Part shown: one piece after another, positions 1-8,503 of the stretch
Numbering within the stretch: position 1 is the first letter of the stretch
Layout: every line of letters begins with the position of its first letter
Source: Rhizobium esperanzae
Lineage (GTDB): Bacteria; Pseudomonadota; Alphaproteobacteria; Rhizobiales; Rhizobiaceae
Assembly (NCBI RefSeq): GCF_002204185.1
Contig: NZ_MXPU01000009.1
Coordinates: 1 to 64,000 of the forward strand
DNA: 64,000 nucleotides
Direction: 5' to 3'
Program-made: the position numbers and the translations under genes
Notes under the pieces: model-generated
What the model saw: only the letters and a program-made list of their open reading frames with translations
Database searches by the model: none
Told to the model about the DNA's origin: nothing

Positions 1-500
1 CAATCAGGTGATCGGCGGGAGGCAAGGCGTCGAGCACGAGACGTGCGCCCTTATGGTCGCTCATCTGACCCTCTGACAGAAGCAGGATAATCGGCCGTCC
101 GTCTACGTCGCATACGGTGTGGAGCTTTGAATTCAGCCCGCCCTTGGTTCGCCCAACACGACGGGGAACATCCCCTTTTTAAGCAGGCTCGCCGCCGTGC
201 GGTGGGCTTTGAGATGGGTCGCGTCGATCATGATGCGCTCCGGCTTCGGCCCCTCGCCGGCGAGCCCGGCGAAGATGCGGTCGAACACGCCCAGCCGGCT
301 CCAGCGGACGAAGCGGTTGTAGAGCGTCTTGTGCGGACCATGGCCCGCCGGCGCGACTTCCACTGGAGACCGTTGCGGATCACGTAGACGATCCCGCTCA
401 CCACCCGCCGGTCGTCGACCCGCGCGACACCATGTGAAAGCGGGAAATGTGGCGATATCCGCGCCATCTGGCGCTCGCTCAGCAAAAACAAATCACCCAT
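1..500 (-). pseudogene. IS5-family transposase, frameshifted and cut by the window edge
   Basis: The start is ATG at 500, after a GGGAGG ribosome-binding site. The protein opens MGDLFLLSERQMARI and reaches RNGLQWK. The family sequence then continues in another frame (APAGHGPHKTLYNRF) from about 360, which fits loss of one base. That frame carries MIDATHLKAHRTAASLLKKG and ends near 135. The next segment (GLNSKLHTVCDVDGRP, then LLSEGQMSDHKGA) lies in a third frame up to base 1. The shift near 135 is normal for this group, whose two ORFs are joined by programmed frameshifting. The shift near 360 looks like real damage, so the copy is probably inactive unless it is a sequencing error. Confidence 0.75.
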
Positions 501-559
501 CACGGCCTCCCTCTCGAAGACCTGAATCACATCTCAAGTCAAATTAATAGGTCCTGAGC
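1..559 (-). mobile_element. IS5-family insertion sequence, partial and decayed
   Basis: The transposase frames on the minus strand match the IS5 family as I know it from rhizobia, probably the IS427 group. Only the 5' end of the element lies in the window; the rest runs off the left edge. The outer end is probably near 559, where the minus strand begins GGCTCAGGACC just inside a TA dinucleotide (561-562), and TA is the usual IS427-group target. The terminal inverted repeat cannot be confirmed because the other end is outside the window. Confidence 0.75.
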
Positions 560-623
560 CTAGGTGCCCGTTGCGCATCGCCAACGCATCGTCCATTGAT
601 TGCATGGACAAAGAAGACATCCG

Positions 624-1637
624 ATGAAACTTCGTGAATTTGCAAAGCAGCTTGGGCTTTCTCCGACGACGGTCAGCCGTGCGCTCAGCGGCTACCCGGA
701 GGTCAGCGAAGCCACGCGTGCCCGGGTTGCAAGCGAAGCAATGCGGCTTGGCTATCGCCCCGATATCAATGCCGTGCGGCTAAAGACCGGAAGAGCCGGA
801 GCGATCGGCGTGATGATGGCGCGGTCGGGAGAAATCCATTTCGCTGAATTCATGTCGGGCATGGCGCAGCGCCTGGAAACGGCCGATACCGATATTCTCA
901 TCACGCCCATCACCGCGCATAATGACGACGACGAGATCCAGGCCTACAGACGCCTGGTCGAAAGCCGCCGCGTGGATGCGGTGATCATTCACTCGCCTCG
1001 TCCTCGGGACCCGCGGATCGAGATGCTGAGTAGCCTGCGTCTGCCTTTCCTGGTTCACGGCCGGTCGGAGACGGAGCACGTTCACGCCTGGCTTGATATC
1101 GATAATGAAAATGCGGTGCGCAGGTCCACCGAACACCTGCTCGATCTCGGGCACCGCCGCATCGCCATGATCAATGGCCTCAGGGGCAAGACTTATTCGA
1201 TCCATCGCGAACAGGGTTTTCGGCTCGCCCACCAGGAGCGTGGACTCATCGCCGATCCCAACATGATGATCTGCGATAAATTCTCCGACGAGAGCGGCTT
1301 TCGTCATGCCCGCTCCTTCCTCGAGAGAGCAAATGCACCGACCGCCATCGTCGCCGGTTCCACGATGACAGCGCTTGGGGTTTACCGCGCCGTCCGCTCG
1401 CTTGGGATGACGGTGGGACAGGATGTTTCCGTCATCGCCCATGACGACGTCTTCCCTTATCTGACGGCCGAAAACATGGTGCCGTCGCTCTCGACAACCC
1501 GATCTTCCATGCGTGCTGCGGGCACACGCTGCGCCGAACTGACGCTGCAGCTGATCGCCGGACGCGCCGCCGAGGAGATACATGAATTATGGCCGGTCGA
1601 GCTGATCCTACGAGAAAGCACTGCGCCGCCGCGCTGA
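624..1637 (+). CDS. LacI-family transcriptional regulator (AglR-like)
   Basis: This is a DNA-binding repressor of about 337 residues. The N-terminus (MKLREFAKQLGLSPTTVSRA) is a LacI helix-turn-helix and hinge; the rest is a periplasmic-binding-protein-like effector domain with the usual 'HDDVFPYL' region near the C-terminus. I chose the ATG at 624 because the helix-turn-helix begins there; a TTG at 600 is in frame but adds a non-family extension. The sequence reminds me of rhizobial alpha-glucoside regulators (AglR), but no sugar transporter or glucosidase is beside it. The upstream neighbour is the IS remnant, so its target operon may lie beyond the IS or have been separated from it. It converges on repC. 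Confidence 0.85.
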   Translation: MKLREFAKQLGLSPTTVSRALSGYPEVSEATRARVASEAMRLGYRPDINAVRLKTGRAGAIGVMMARSGEIHFAEFMSGMAQRLETADTDILITPITAHNDDDEIQAYRRLVESRRVDAVIIHSPRPRDPRIEMLSSLRLPFLVHGRSETEHVHAWLDIDNENAVRRSTEHLLDLGHRRIAMINGLRGKTYSIHREQGFRLAHQERGLIADPNMMICDKFSDESGFRHARSFLERANAPTAIVAGSTMTALGVYRAVRSLGMTVGQDVSVIAHDDVFPYLTAENMVPSLSTTRSSMRAAGTRCAELTLQLIAGRAAEEIHELWPVELILRESTAPPR

Positions 1638-1745
1638 CTGGGCGGCTCCTGTCGCCGAAAGCTTTCGTCCAGCCCGCCAACCGGACTTGAAGCAGGTGAG
1701 TTTACCAGATGAGGCAACGGCACAACTGCGCTGTAGCTGGGGCCA

Positions 1746-3050
1746 TTAGCCGGCATGGCGCTTCGCCCCGCCATTCGCCCTGACGAGCGCCATCAGCATC
1801 GGGCCGATCGCGAATTCGCCCCTTTCGGTCCTGCGGGTGAGATCGCGGAGATAACCGCCGGGCGAGTTGATGTGTCCTCCCCGTTCCAAGATGCAGGCGA
1901 TCACGGTCGCGGCGTTTTCCGGCCCCATGCCGGCGCAGGCTTCCTCATAGGCCGAGGGGCTGACGCCGAGCATCGAGCGGACAACGACCGCAGCCGACAT
2001 CAGGTCGCGCCAGTTGCCGATCGTTCCGCCTGGCCCATAATCGAGAATTTGCGGGCAGGCCTGAAGAACCAGACCAAGCGGGAAGGATTTCAGCGTATGT
2101 CCCGCCGCCGGTTCAGCCGCACCGGATTTCCTGCCGCTCATTGCGCCGGCCGATGTCGGACGTTTCAATCTTTGCCCGTCCTGCGGCCCGGCGACAGGTC
2201 TATTGTCAGCCACCGGCTTCGCGCCCTGCTTCGTCTCGAAGCTTGGTTCAAGTTCAGATGTGGAGTTGGGGTTTGAATTCTGTTTGTGGTGCTCAGTTTG
2301 AGACTCATTGGCGTCTAATTTTTGTAATTTTATATGTCTTTCCAGCAGGTTGACGGCTTCTTCGCGCAGCAGCCCCATCTCGTCGAGCAGTGATGCCAAT
2401 TCCTCGGCCCCTGCGACACGCGGAATCCTGCGTACAAGATCGCGAAACATCAGCGACATCTGCTCCCAGTCGCCAGGCACAGCTTCCTCGATCGCTGCTG
2501 CGATCAGCTTCGAGATATCCCGCCTGCACACGGTGAGGCGCTCCCTGGTCGCCCGGATGAGTTCTCGGTCGGCAACCACCTCGGCGGCCAGGTTTTCGAT
2601 TTCGACCGCGCGCGCCAGCAGTGGCGCGACGCTGAAGCCGAAAGCCTCATCGATCTCCCCTTCCCTGTCGCGGCGCGCATAGCGCTTTCCGTTCGGGCTG
2701 TCCTTGCGCAGGATCAGGCCGGCCTCAACCAGCACGGCAAGATGCCGCCGCAGCGTTGCCGGCGTCATTCCGCGGGCGCGAAGCGAAAGCTGCGCGTTCG
2801 AGGGAAAGACGATCAGGCCGTTTTCCTCGGAAATTTCGTCGTCGGGATAGAAGGTCAGCAGCGCATCGAGCACCGTCAGCGCCCGATCGGTCACGCCGAG
2901 AGCCGGCCGCGCCTCGCAGATCGCCCTGAACAATTTCCACTTGCTGCGTCTCATTCCAGGCTCGATCGTCTCGGCCAGTTGCTGGCTTGCCAGCATGCCG
3001 AGCGACATCGGCCGCCGCCCAAAGGGCGTCGTCACATATCCACTCTCCAT
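1746..3050 (-). CDS. repC: Replication initiator RepC
   Basis: RepC (434 residues) is the initiator of repABC plasmids; it binds the origin inside its own gene and sets copy number. The N-terminal half (MTPATLRRHLAVLVEAGLI and neighbours) contains the winged-helix DNA-binding region typical of the family. A hydrophilic linker rich in Q, N, E and S (about residues 235-300) joins it to the conserved C-terminal domain (LPLVLQACPQ-like FPLGLVLQACPQILDYG, then NWRDLMSAA). Length is normal. It is the last gene of the operon, 154 bp after repB; that gap holds the antisense RNA that limits its expression. Intact and complete. Confidence 0.97.
   Translation of the reverse strand: MESGYVTTPFGRRPMSLGMLASQQLAETIEPGMRRSKWKLFRAICEARPALGVTDRALTVLDALLTFYPDDEISEENGLIVFPSNAQLSLRARGMTPATLRRHLAVLVEAGLILRKDSPNGKRYARRDREGEIDEAFGFSVAPLLARAVEIENLAAEVVADRELIRATRERLTVCRRDISKLIAAAIEEAVPGDWEQMSLMFRDLVRRIPRVAGAEELASLLDEMGLLREEAVNLLERHIKLQKLDANESQTEHHKQNSNPNSTSELEPSFETKQGAKPVADNRPVAGPQDGQRLKRPTSAGAMSGRKSGAAEPAAGHTLKSFPLGLVLQACPQILDYGPGGTIGNWRDLMSAAVVVRSMLGVSPSAYEEACAGMGPENAATVIACILERGGHINSPGGYLRDLTRRTERGEFAIGPMLMALVRANGGAKRHAG
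2240..2345. other. Probable origin of replication (oriV) within repC
   Basis: A distinctly AT-rich stretch (for example TAATTTTTGTAATTTTATAT near 2325-2344) interrupts the otherwise GC-rich repC and encodes the hydrophilic linker. In studied repABC plasmids (R. etli p42d, Agrobacterium) the origin lies in the AT-rich central part of repC. The assignment is by position and composition only. Confidence 0.6.
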
Positions 3051-3109
3051 TCGCCTTCACCTTCGTTCAGGCAAAAGAAAACAGTCCACCACTTTGGTGC
3101 CTAAGACGC

Positions 3110-3138
3110 TTGACTGTGATTCGTGGAAATGCGATTCT
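3110..3138 (+). promoter_or_regulatory. Promoter of the counter-transcribed RNA
   Basis: TTGACT (3110-3115) is separated by 17 bp from GATTCT (3133-3138), which is preceded by TG-like bases. The promoter points against repABC, in the repB-repC gap, where repABC plasmids carry the antisense RNA promoter. Confidence 0.6.
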
Positions 3139-3144
3139 CGATGT

Positions 3145-3199
3145 GCTTAAGATCTGAGAAGGGCTTCCGCGACGGCGTCGTTGGGGGCCTTTTTCTTTT
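3145..3199 (+). ncRNA. Counter-transcribed antisense RNA (ctRNA/incA) of repABC
   Basis: A short RNA of about 55 nt is predicted to start near 3145 and end in the T-run at 3192-3199. It is complementary to the repB-repC leader. In repABC plasmids such an RNA pairs with the repC leader, promotes a structure that hides the repC start or ends transcription, and is a main incompatibility determinant. Evidence here is position, opposite orientation, a plausible promoter and a clear intrinsic terminator. The exact 5' end is inferred. Confidence 0.75.
3159..3199 (+). terminator. Intrinsic terminator of the ctRNA
   Basis: AAGG (3159-3162) pairs with CCTT (3188-3191) and CGAC pairs with GTCG around a GGC loop, giving a long stem with two mismatches. 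It is followed by TTTTCTTTT. It ends just before the repB stop codon. Confidence 0.75.
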
Positions 3200-3204
3200 G
3201 CGCG

Positions 3205-4206
3205 CTACGCTCCTCTGTGCTTTTTGAATTCCTGGAACAGGCCCTGCAGCCGTTCCTGGACGAATTGATCAAAACCGGGCGCGCTCTTGCCGTCGAAGAT
3301 AAAGGTGGCGCCGGACGCTGTTTTCTTGACGGCCACCGGCACGCCGCTGACCTCGGATTTGACGACCGCCGGCTTCGGTGCCGCGACCTTCTTCGTTGCC
3401 AGAACGAATGCCCGGTGAAATCGCTCGTCGCTCGACATCCTGCGCGCGTCGTCCGCGGACAACTCCGCGATGATCTTGTCGACATCGGCGCTTTCCAGCC
3501 GTTCGCCCAGTTCCAGCCATCGCCGCCGGCCGATGTCAGGCGCCGCCCCGATGGCGTTGATGAGATCTAGGGGCACCTGCCGTATTACGATCAGCATCCT
3601 CGACAGCGCCGCCTTGTCGACGCTCAGCGCCGCCATGATGACGTCGCGGCCGAAGCCGCGTTCCTCGAGCCGCGACGCGAAGAGCGCGCGCTCGATATAG
3701 GAGAGATTCGTTCGGGCGCTGTTTTCCTGCCCCTGGCTGACGACAAGCTGGCCGTCGGTCAGATCGCGCACGACCGCGCGCACCCTGACACCGATCTCTC
3801 TCGTCGCCGCCAAGCGGCGATGGCCATAGGCGACCTGATAGCGGCCTTTGGCTTCCGGATGCGGACGTACGAGGATCGGGACCTGCTGCCCATGCTCTCG
3901 GATCTGCTCGACCAGCTCGGCGAGTTCAGCCGCGTCGATCGCCAGGCGGTCGCTGACGAAAGACCCGTCGATCAGTCCGGGGTCGAGCTCGACAATCATC
4001 TGGCCAGCAGCAAGCTGCCGCTCCAGCTCGCCGGCACGCTCCACCTTCTCGGTGATGTTGCCGAGCGTCTTGGTAATGCCGCCGACTGGCCCGCCACTGC
4101 GCTCCTGCGGTACGAAGCCGGCAATCGGGCGATTATCACGTGGCGCGACCGCTTCCGCCCTTGCCGGGCTCGGTGCGGAAAATTCGATGAGGTTCTTGCG
4201 CGCCAT
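3205..4206 (-). CDS. repB: Plasmid partition protein RepB (ParB family)
   Basis: RepB (333 residues) is the centromere-binding partner of RepA in plasmid segregation and autoregulation. The ParB N-terminal nuclease-like fold shows YGHRR (about 127-131) and the ENSART box (161-166), followed by a helix-turn-helix region and a C-terminal dimerisation segment (FVQERLQGLFQEFKK). The start is ATG at 4206 (MARKNLIEFS), preceded by AGGAG eight bases upstream inside the end of repA. A longer in-frame start at 4254 would lie within repA and is not needed. The gap to the repA stop is one base, so the two are translationally coupled. Confidence 0.96.
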   Translation of the reverse strand: MARKNLIEFSAPSPARAEAVAPRDNRPIAGFVPQERSGGPVGGITKTLGNITEKVERAGELERQLAAGQMIVELDPGLIDGSFVSDRLAIDAAELAELVEQIREHGQQVPILVRPHPEAKGRYQVAYGHRRLAATREIGVRVRAVVRDLTDGQLVVSQGQENSARTNLSYIERALFASRLEERGFGRDVIMAALSVDKAALSRMLIVIRQVPLDLINAIGAAPDIGRRRWLELGERLESADVDKIIAELSADDARRMSSDERFHRAFVLATKKVAAPKPAVVKSEVSGVPVAVKKTASGATFIFDGKSAPGFDQFVQERLQGLFQEFKKHRGA

Positions 4207-4207
4207 G

Positions 4208-5401
4208 CTATCTCCTTCCCCAGGTGGAGCGAATATGCGCTTCGATCTCACCATTCACGAGGTTCAGTGACTCCAGCGCCCGATCATAGGTTCCGCGCGT
4301 GAACTGCGACCGCTCGACTTCGTAGAGTGTCTGCTTGGTGACGCCGGCATCGGAAACGGCCGTCGATTTCACCATGGCATTGTGGAGCATGCGATTGCCG
4401 AAGATCGCCCGCATGAAGCCGGTCATCTGGCTCTGCGGCCCGTCATTCGGCTCGAACCGCGTCACGAGGTAGCGCATCCAGTCGTAGCTGGTGCGCCCAC
4501 CGGCCCTTTCGACGACCGACATCAGTTCGCTCGTCATCGTCAGAAACTGCGACATCGACATGACGTCGAGCATCTGCGGGTGAACCGTGATCAATACCGA
4601 GGTCGCGGCGCAGAGCGCCGACATCGTCAGGAAGCCGAGCTGCGGCGGGCAGTCGACGACGACGATGTCATAGAGGCTTTCGATATCGGTCAGCACCTCG
4701 CCGATACGGGCAAAGAACATCGTCTCCGCCGTGCCCGATGCCATGGCCTTCGGCGTCTCGTGCTCGAATTCCATTAATTCGAGATTGCCGGGAATGAGAT
4801 GCAGGTTCGGCGTATAGGTGGCGCGCACGATATCGGCGATCGGGCGCGGATCGTCATAGCGGATTGCGCCGTAGATCGTTTCGCCCTCGCCGACGTCGAA
4901 TTCCGGCTGATGGCCGAACAGCGCGGACAAGGAAGCCTGCGGGTCGAGATCGACGGCGAGTACGCGGTAGCCCCGGAGCGCCATGAATTGCGCGAAGTGA
5001 GCCGCGGTCGTGGTCTTGCCCGAGCCACCCTTGAAATTCATGACGGAGACGATCTGGAGCTTTTCGCCCGGCCTGCGGGCCGGCACATATTTCGGTGTGC
5101 CGTTCCGTTCGTCGAGGACGCGTCGGATCCGGTCCATGTCGGTTGCACTATAGAGCCGGCGTCCATTTGCCAGCGGATCCGGGCCATGGCCGTCGGCCGC
5201 TACCTGCCGGAGATAACCTTCGCCGATGCCGATGAAGGCCGCAGCCTCCGCCGGGGAAAATGTCCTGATCGTCTTTTGCGACAGCGGGGGAAAGATTTTG
5301 GCCTGATGCTGCTGAAGTTGATAGGATAACTCCTGCGCATCTGTTGCCAGAAGCGATGGGAGATGCTCTTGATCGTCTTGGAGAGCAAGACTCGGCTGCA
5401 T
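4208..5401 (-). CDS. repA: Plasmid partition ATPase RepA (ParA family)
   Basis: RepA (397 residues) is the Walker-type ATPase that moves plasmid copies apart and represses its own operon. The N-terminal region (about 45-100: FSPAEAAAFIGIGEGYLRQV) is a MerR-like helix-turn-helix that binds the operator. The deviant Walker A KGGSGKT is at 124-130, and VVVDCPPQLGFLTMSAL forms the Walker B/A' region. First gene of repABC; start codon at the end of the open frame, directly downstream of the inverted repeats at 5418-5458. Full length for the family. Confidence 0.97.
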   Translation of the reverse strand: MQPSLALQDDQEHLPSLLATDAQELSYQLQQHQAKIFPPLSQKTIRTFSPAEAAAFIGIGEGYLRQVAADGHGPDPLANGRRLYSATDMDRIRRVLDERNGTPKYVPARRPGEKLQIVSVMNFKGGSGKTTTAAHFAQFMALRGYRVLAVDLDPQASLSALFGHQPEFDVGEGETIYGAIRYDDPRPIADIVRATYTPNLHLIPGNLELMEFEHETPKAMASGTAETMFFARIGEVLTDIESLYDIVVVDCPPQLGFLTMSALCAATSVLITVHPQMLDVMSMSQFLTMTSELMSVVERAGGRTSYDWMRYLVTRFEPNDGPQSQMTGFMRAIFGNRMLHNAMVKSTAVSDAGVTKQTLYEVERSQFTRGTYDRALESLNLVNGEIEAHIRSTWGRR

Positions 5402-5417
5402 ATTGGTTTTCCCGCGT

Positions 5418-5458
5418 AACTGCGCAATTTTTAACGAAAGCGCTTCAGTTGCGCAGTT
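5418..5458. promoter_or_regulatory. Putative RepA operator upstream of repA
   Basis: AACTGCGCAA (5418-5427) and TTGCGCAGTT (5449-5458) form a perfect 10-bp inverted repeat with 21 bp between the arms, and a smaller palindrome AAGCGCTT (5438-5445) lies between them. The region is 17-57 bp upstream of the repA start, where RepA/RepB autorepression sites lie in this plasmid family. A further dyad, AACAG-CA-CTGTT, is at 5502-5513. Confidence 0.6.
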
Positions 5459-5624
5459 GCTATATGCCCCGATTCGTTGGCATTTTACAAACGCTTAACT
5501 AAACAGCACTGTTCAGATCCCAGACGGTGAACCGAGCGAGATAGATTTCATGGCTTTGCCAGCCATCTCGACGGCGACATTCGACTGGCAGGCCGGTCGG
5601 ATTTCAAGTAGGGCTGAAAGCCCG

Positions 5625-5945
5625 TGAAGCTTCAGAATAGCATTCCCCCGATCACTGTGGCCCGGATATCCCGATCGTGTCTCTACTCTCCTTTTGGAAG
5701 ACGATTTCAACGAGTTCGATCTCCCAATAATCGGCAACAACGGCAAGCTCTGCGAATTCGCCGAATATTGGTCCAAGGCGGCCGACCGCCTGATCCACGA
5801 AACCGCGATCGAGACGCCGGTAAGCTTCATTGTCCACTCCAGGCTCGAGGTGTATACTTACCTCAAAGAAGGACAATACTTCTTCTCCGACAGCGGGGTC
5901 TCGTGTGGGCTGGGTCCGAATTGCCCGCCTTGCCGAACGAAGTAG
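5625..5945 (+). pseudogene. Nucleotidyltransferase/HEPN-type gene fragment
   Basis: An open frame runs from a stop at 5625 to 5945 with no convincing start codon or ribosome-binding site. Its middle part (FDLPIIGNNGKLCEFAEYW, KAADRLIHETAIETPVSFIV, YLKEGQYFFSD) resembles, from memory, proteins with an N-terminal nucleotidyltransferase domain and a C-terminal HEPN domain, where the equivalent motifs are DFDLLIVVN and EGQYFFSDI. The N-terminal G-S nucleotidyltransferase motif is missing, and the family match ends abruptly after FFSD. I read it as a decayed internal fragment. The family call is tentative. Confidence 0.45.
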
Positions 5946-5949
5946 TCAC

Positions 5950-6510
5950 CTAATTCCTGAAGATCCTGGTGATCTCGACGAGAGCGCGCGAGTTCGATTC
6001 TCTTCGCCGATGCGGCCGGCGCAGTCGTGCTTTTATCATCGCGTGATTGTTACAGCGGTCTCCTCGGCGCCGATCTTGCCGCCGACGGAAGCGGTTGCGA
6101 CTTGATCTCGATTTCCGCCGGCGGCAGCAACTGTCCCTTTGCACCGGGATGAGGACGGAAAACTTCCTGATGACGATGCGCGATGGACGCGAGGTGTTTT
6201 CGCGGGCCGTTGAAATGATGACAGTCACCTCGAAGCGGGCACTCGACCAGTCACGAATTGCGGTAGAGGTTATCAGCCGCTTTGCCCCGCATCAGGCCAA
6301 TACTAGAATCTTCAGCGCTGTGTGCTAGAAGCTGGGTATCCCGACTGTGAAGACGGTGAACACGATCGGCGATTACGGCAATCGTCGGCCACGACCATTC
6401 CGCTGTCGCTGTCGATTGCCAATGAGGAGCGCCGGTTTTTTCCAGGAGAGACGCTCCTTCTGGCTCGGCGGGTGCCGGACTGACGGGCGGCGGTGGTCCT
6501 GCGATTTTGA
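5950..6510 (+). pseudogene. 3-oxoacyl-ACP synthase III (FabH-like), decayed C-terminal part
   Basis: Three frames together spell the C-terminal two thirds of a FabH-type ketoacyl synthase. The first frame reads [12 protein letters not shown], then [13 protein letters not shown] and [11 protein letters not shown] up to about 6150, where a frameshift follows. The next frame reads [11 protein letters not shown] and then [15 protein letters not shown] with a TAG at 6326-6328, then KLGIPTVKTVNTIGDYGN. After another shift comes SATTIPLSLSIANEE, ending in AVVLRF and TGA at 6508-6510. HQAN and GDYGN are the FabH active-site His and Asn neighbourhoods. The N-terminal part with the catalytic Cys is absent. 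It is a clear pseudogene, probably a leftover of a larger lost locus. Confidence 0.75.
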
Positions 6511-6536
6511 TCCGGCGTTGCAGTGACGCAGGCGCG

Positions 6537-7526
6537 CTACTGCCGGTTGGCTGGGCTGCGGCCGTAAAGCAAAAGCATGGCGATGATGACGACGCCGTAG
6601 ATGATCTGCCGCCCTGCCTCCGGCATCTGCATGACGGAGAGGATCGATTGCAGCAGCGTAATCAGGATCACGCCGGCGACGGTGCCGAGATAGGAGCCCT
6701 TGCCCCCGAGAATGGAGGTTCCGCCGAGGACGACGGCGGCGATCGAGGGCAGGAGATAAGCATCGCCCATGGATTGCGCCGCTTTCGAGGCATAGCCAGC
6801 AAGCAGCGCACCGCCGAAGGCGCTCAGCGCCCCTGAGGCAATGAAGGCGATCATGACGATCCGGCGGGTATTGATACCGGAAAGATAGGCGGCACTCTCC
6901 CGATTGCCGATACCATAGACGGACCGGCCGAATGTCGTGCGGTTAAGGACGAAGACCGTTGCAGCGCCGACGACCGCCCAGATGAGAACGGCATTGGGTA
7001 GCCCGGGCAGAAGGAAGCCGGTTGCCAGATAGCGCATCGCAAATGTTGCCGAATCCTGTGGCGAGAAGCCGCCAGTATAGACGACCATCAGTCCTTGCGC
7101 GACGGCGTTGGTCGCCAGCGTGATGATCATCGAGGGGATGCGCAAATAGGCGACGCCGATCCCGTTGGAGAGCCCGATCGCCATGCCGCAGGCAATGCCG
7201 AAGGGAATGGCTAGAGCCTCGCCGAGTGGCCCGTAAGCGGCAGCCGCGCACGCCATCATTCCGCCGACGGCGACAGACCACGGTACGGAAAGATCGATCT
7301 GGCCGAGCAGCACGACGATCATCATGCCTGTGGCGATCACGCCAAGAAAGGATGCGACCTTCAACTGCTGCAGGAGATATTCCGGCGACAGGAAACTCGC
7401 CGAATAGAAACTGCCGATGATGAGCAGCAGGAAAATGCAGGCGAAGGCGGTGGCGATGGCCGGGTCCAGCCGATGCATGAACTTGGAAAGCCGGGTCACT
7501 GAGTGTTCTCGCATTAGGTTGTTCAT
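6537..7526 (-). CDS. CUT2-family sugar ABC transporter permease (second of two)
   Basis: This inner-membrane permease of 329 residues (RbsC type) would form the channel with the permease at 7523-8503. It has about eight to ten hydrophobic segments and the family signatures GMMIVVLLGQIDLSV and VVLGGTSILGGKGS. The open frame extends well upstream, but the upstream part lies inside the neighbouring gene in another frame. The ATG at 7526 forms an ATGA overlap with the stop of the preceding permease, so it is the likely start. It is the last gene of a four-gene operon: binding protein, ATPase, permease, permease. Confidence 0.93.
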   Translation of the reverse strand: MNNLMREHSVTRLSKFMHRLDPAIATAFACIFLLLIIGSFYSASFLSPEYLLQQLKVASFLGVIATGMMIVVLLGQIDLSVPWSVAVGGMMACAAAAYGPLGEALAIPFGIACGMAIGLSNGIGVAYLRIPSMIITLATNAVAQGLMVVYTGGFSPQDSATFAMRYLATGFLLPGLPNAVLIWAVVGAATVFVLNRTTFGRSVYGIGNRESAAYLSGINTRRIVMIAFIASGALSAFGGALLAGYASKAAQSMGDAYLLPSIAAVVLGGTSILGGKGSYLGTVAGVILITLLQSILSVMQMPEAGRQIIYGVVIIAMLLLYGRSPANRQ

Positions 7527-8503
7527 CCGAACCATTCCAGGCGATTGCGCACACGGAACAATGCGAACGCGCCAAGGCTCACGGCGACGAGCAGCACCAC
7601 ACCCTGGAACAGCGGCTGCCACAGCGGATCGAAATCGAAGACGAAGAGCAGGTCGCCGATGGTTCGGAAGGCGAGGGCTCCGAAGATTGCGCCGATCGCG
7701 CTGCCTTTGCCGCCGAACAGGGATACGCCGCCGAGGACCACCGAAGCGATTGAGAACAGCGTATAGGCATTGCCGCTCGCAAAGGCTGCCTCGCCGGTGA
7801 AGGTGAAGAAGGTGAGGAAAAGCCCGCCAATCGACGCAAGAAGACCGGCGAGCGCATAGGCGGTAAATTTCGCGCGGCGGATGGGCAGGCCGGACATATA
7901 AGCCGCGATCTCCGATGAACCGGAGGCATAGGCTGCCCGCCCGATCAGGGAGCGGCTGAACGGTACCCATATGACGAGAACGACGGCGATGAGAGCGACA
8001 AGGCTGGCCGGCAAGAGGTTGAAGACCTTGCCGGTCATGACGTCGGCCAGTTCCTCGTTGACCGATCCGCCGGGAAAGGGTCGCAGCAGGAGGGCAATGC
8101 CGAAGAACACAGCGCCGGTGGCGATCGTGGCAACGATCGGCTGCAACCGTCCATAGATGACGATCAGGCCGTTGAGCGCGCCGCAGGCAAGACCGGTTGC
8201 CAGGACGGCCATCACCCCAAGAGCAGTTTCAAGCGGCGAGCCGAGCACGAGCCAGGAGGCCAGCGCATTGGTCAGGATGAAGATCATGCCGACCGAGAGG
8301 TCGATGCCGGCGGTGATCACCACCAACGTCTGAGCCATCGCGACGAAGGCAAGCAGCACGCCCTTGTTCGCCGCGGTCTGGACGACGTTGGCCGTCAGTC
8401 CGGCGGGATGATTGGAGACGTAGATTGCAAACATGACGAGGAATATGCCGGCTGCCATCAGCGTGCCGCGCCGTTCGCCCAACCGGTAACGCCACTCCGT
8501 CAT
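7523..8503 (-). CDS. CUT2-family sugar ABC transporter permease (first of two)
   Basis: RbsC-type integral membrane permease of 326 residues. Signatures include TLVVITAGIDLSVGMIFIL near residue 70 and VVLGGVSLFGGKGSAIGA near 270; hydrophobic helices run throughout. The start ATG at 8503 overlaps the stop of the upstream ATPase in an ATGA, showing tight translational coupling. The long upstream extension of the open frame is a shadow of the ATPase gene. Two different permeases in one operon suggest a heterodimeric channel. Confidence 0.93.
   Translation of the reverse strand: MTEWRYRLGERRGTLMAAGIFLVMFAIYVSNHPAGLTANVVQTAANKGVLLAFVAMAQTLVVITAGIDLSVGMIFILTNALASWLVLGSPLETALGVMAVLATGLACGALNGLIVIYGRLQPIVATIATGAVFFGIALLLRPFPGGSVNEELADVMTGKVFNLLPASLVALIAVVLVIWVPFSRSLIGRAAYASGSSEIAAYMSGLPIRRAKFTAYALAGLLASIGGLFLTFFTFTGEAAFASGNAYTLFSIASVVLGGVSLFGGKGSAIGAIFGALAFRTIGDLLFVFDFDPLWQPLFQGVVLLVAVSLGAFALFRVRNRLEWFG

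Noticed and set aside
1640..5520. Search for a canonical parS (GTTnnCnGCnGnnAAC) near repABC
   Set aside because: No match was seen by eye downstream of repC, in the gaps, or upstream of repA; a computed pattern search would be needed before claiming its absence.
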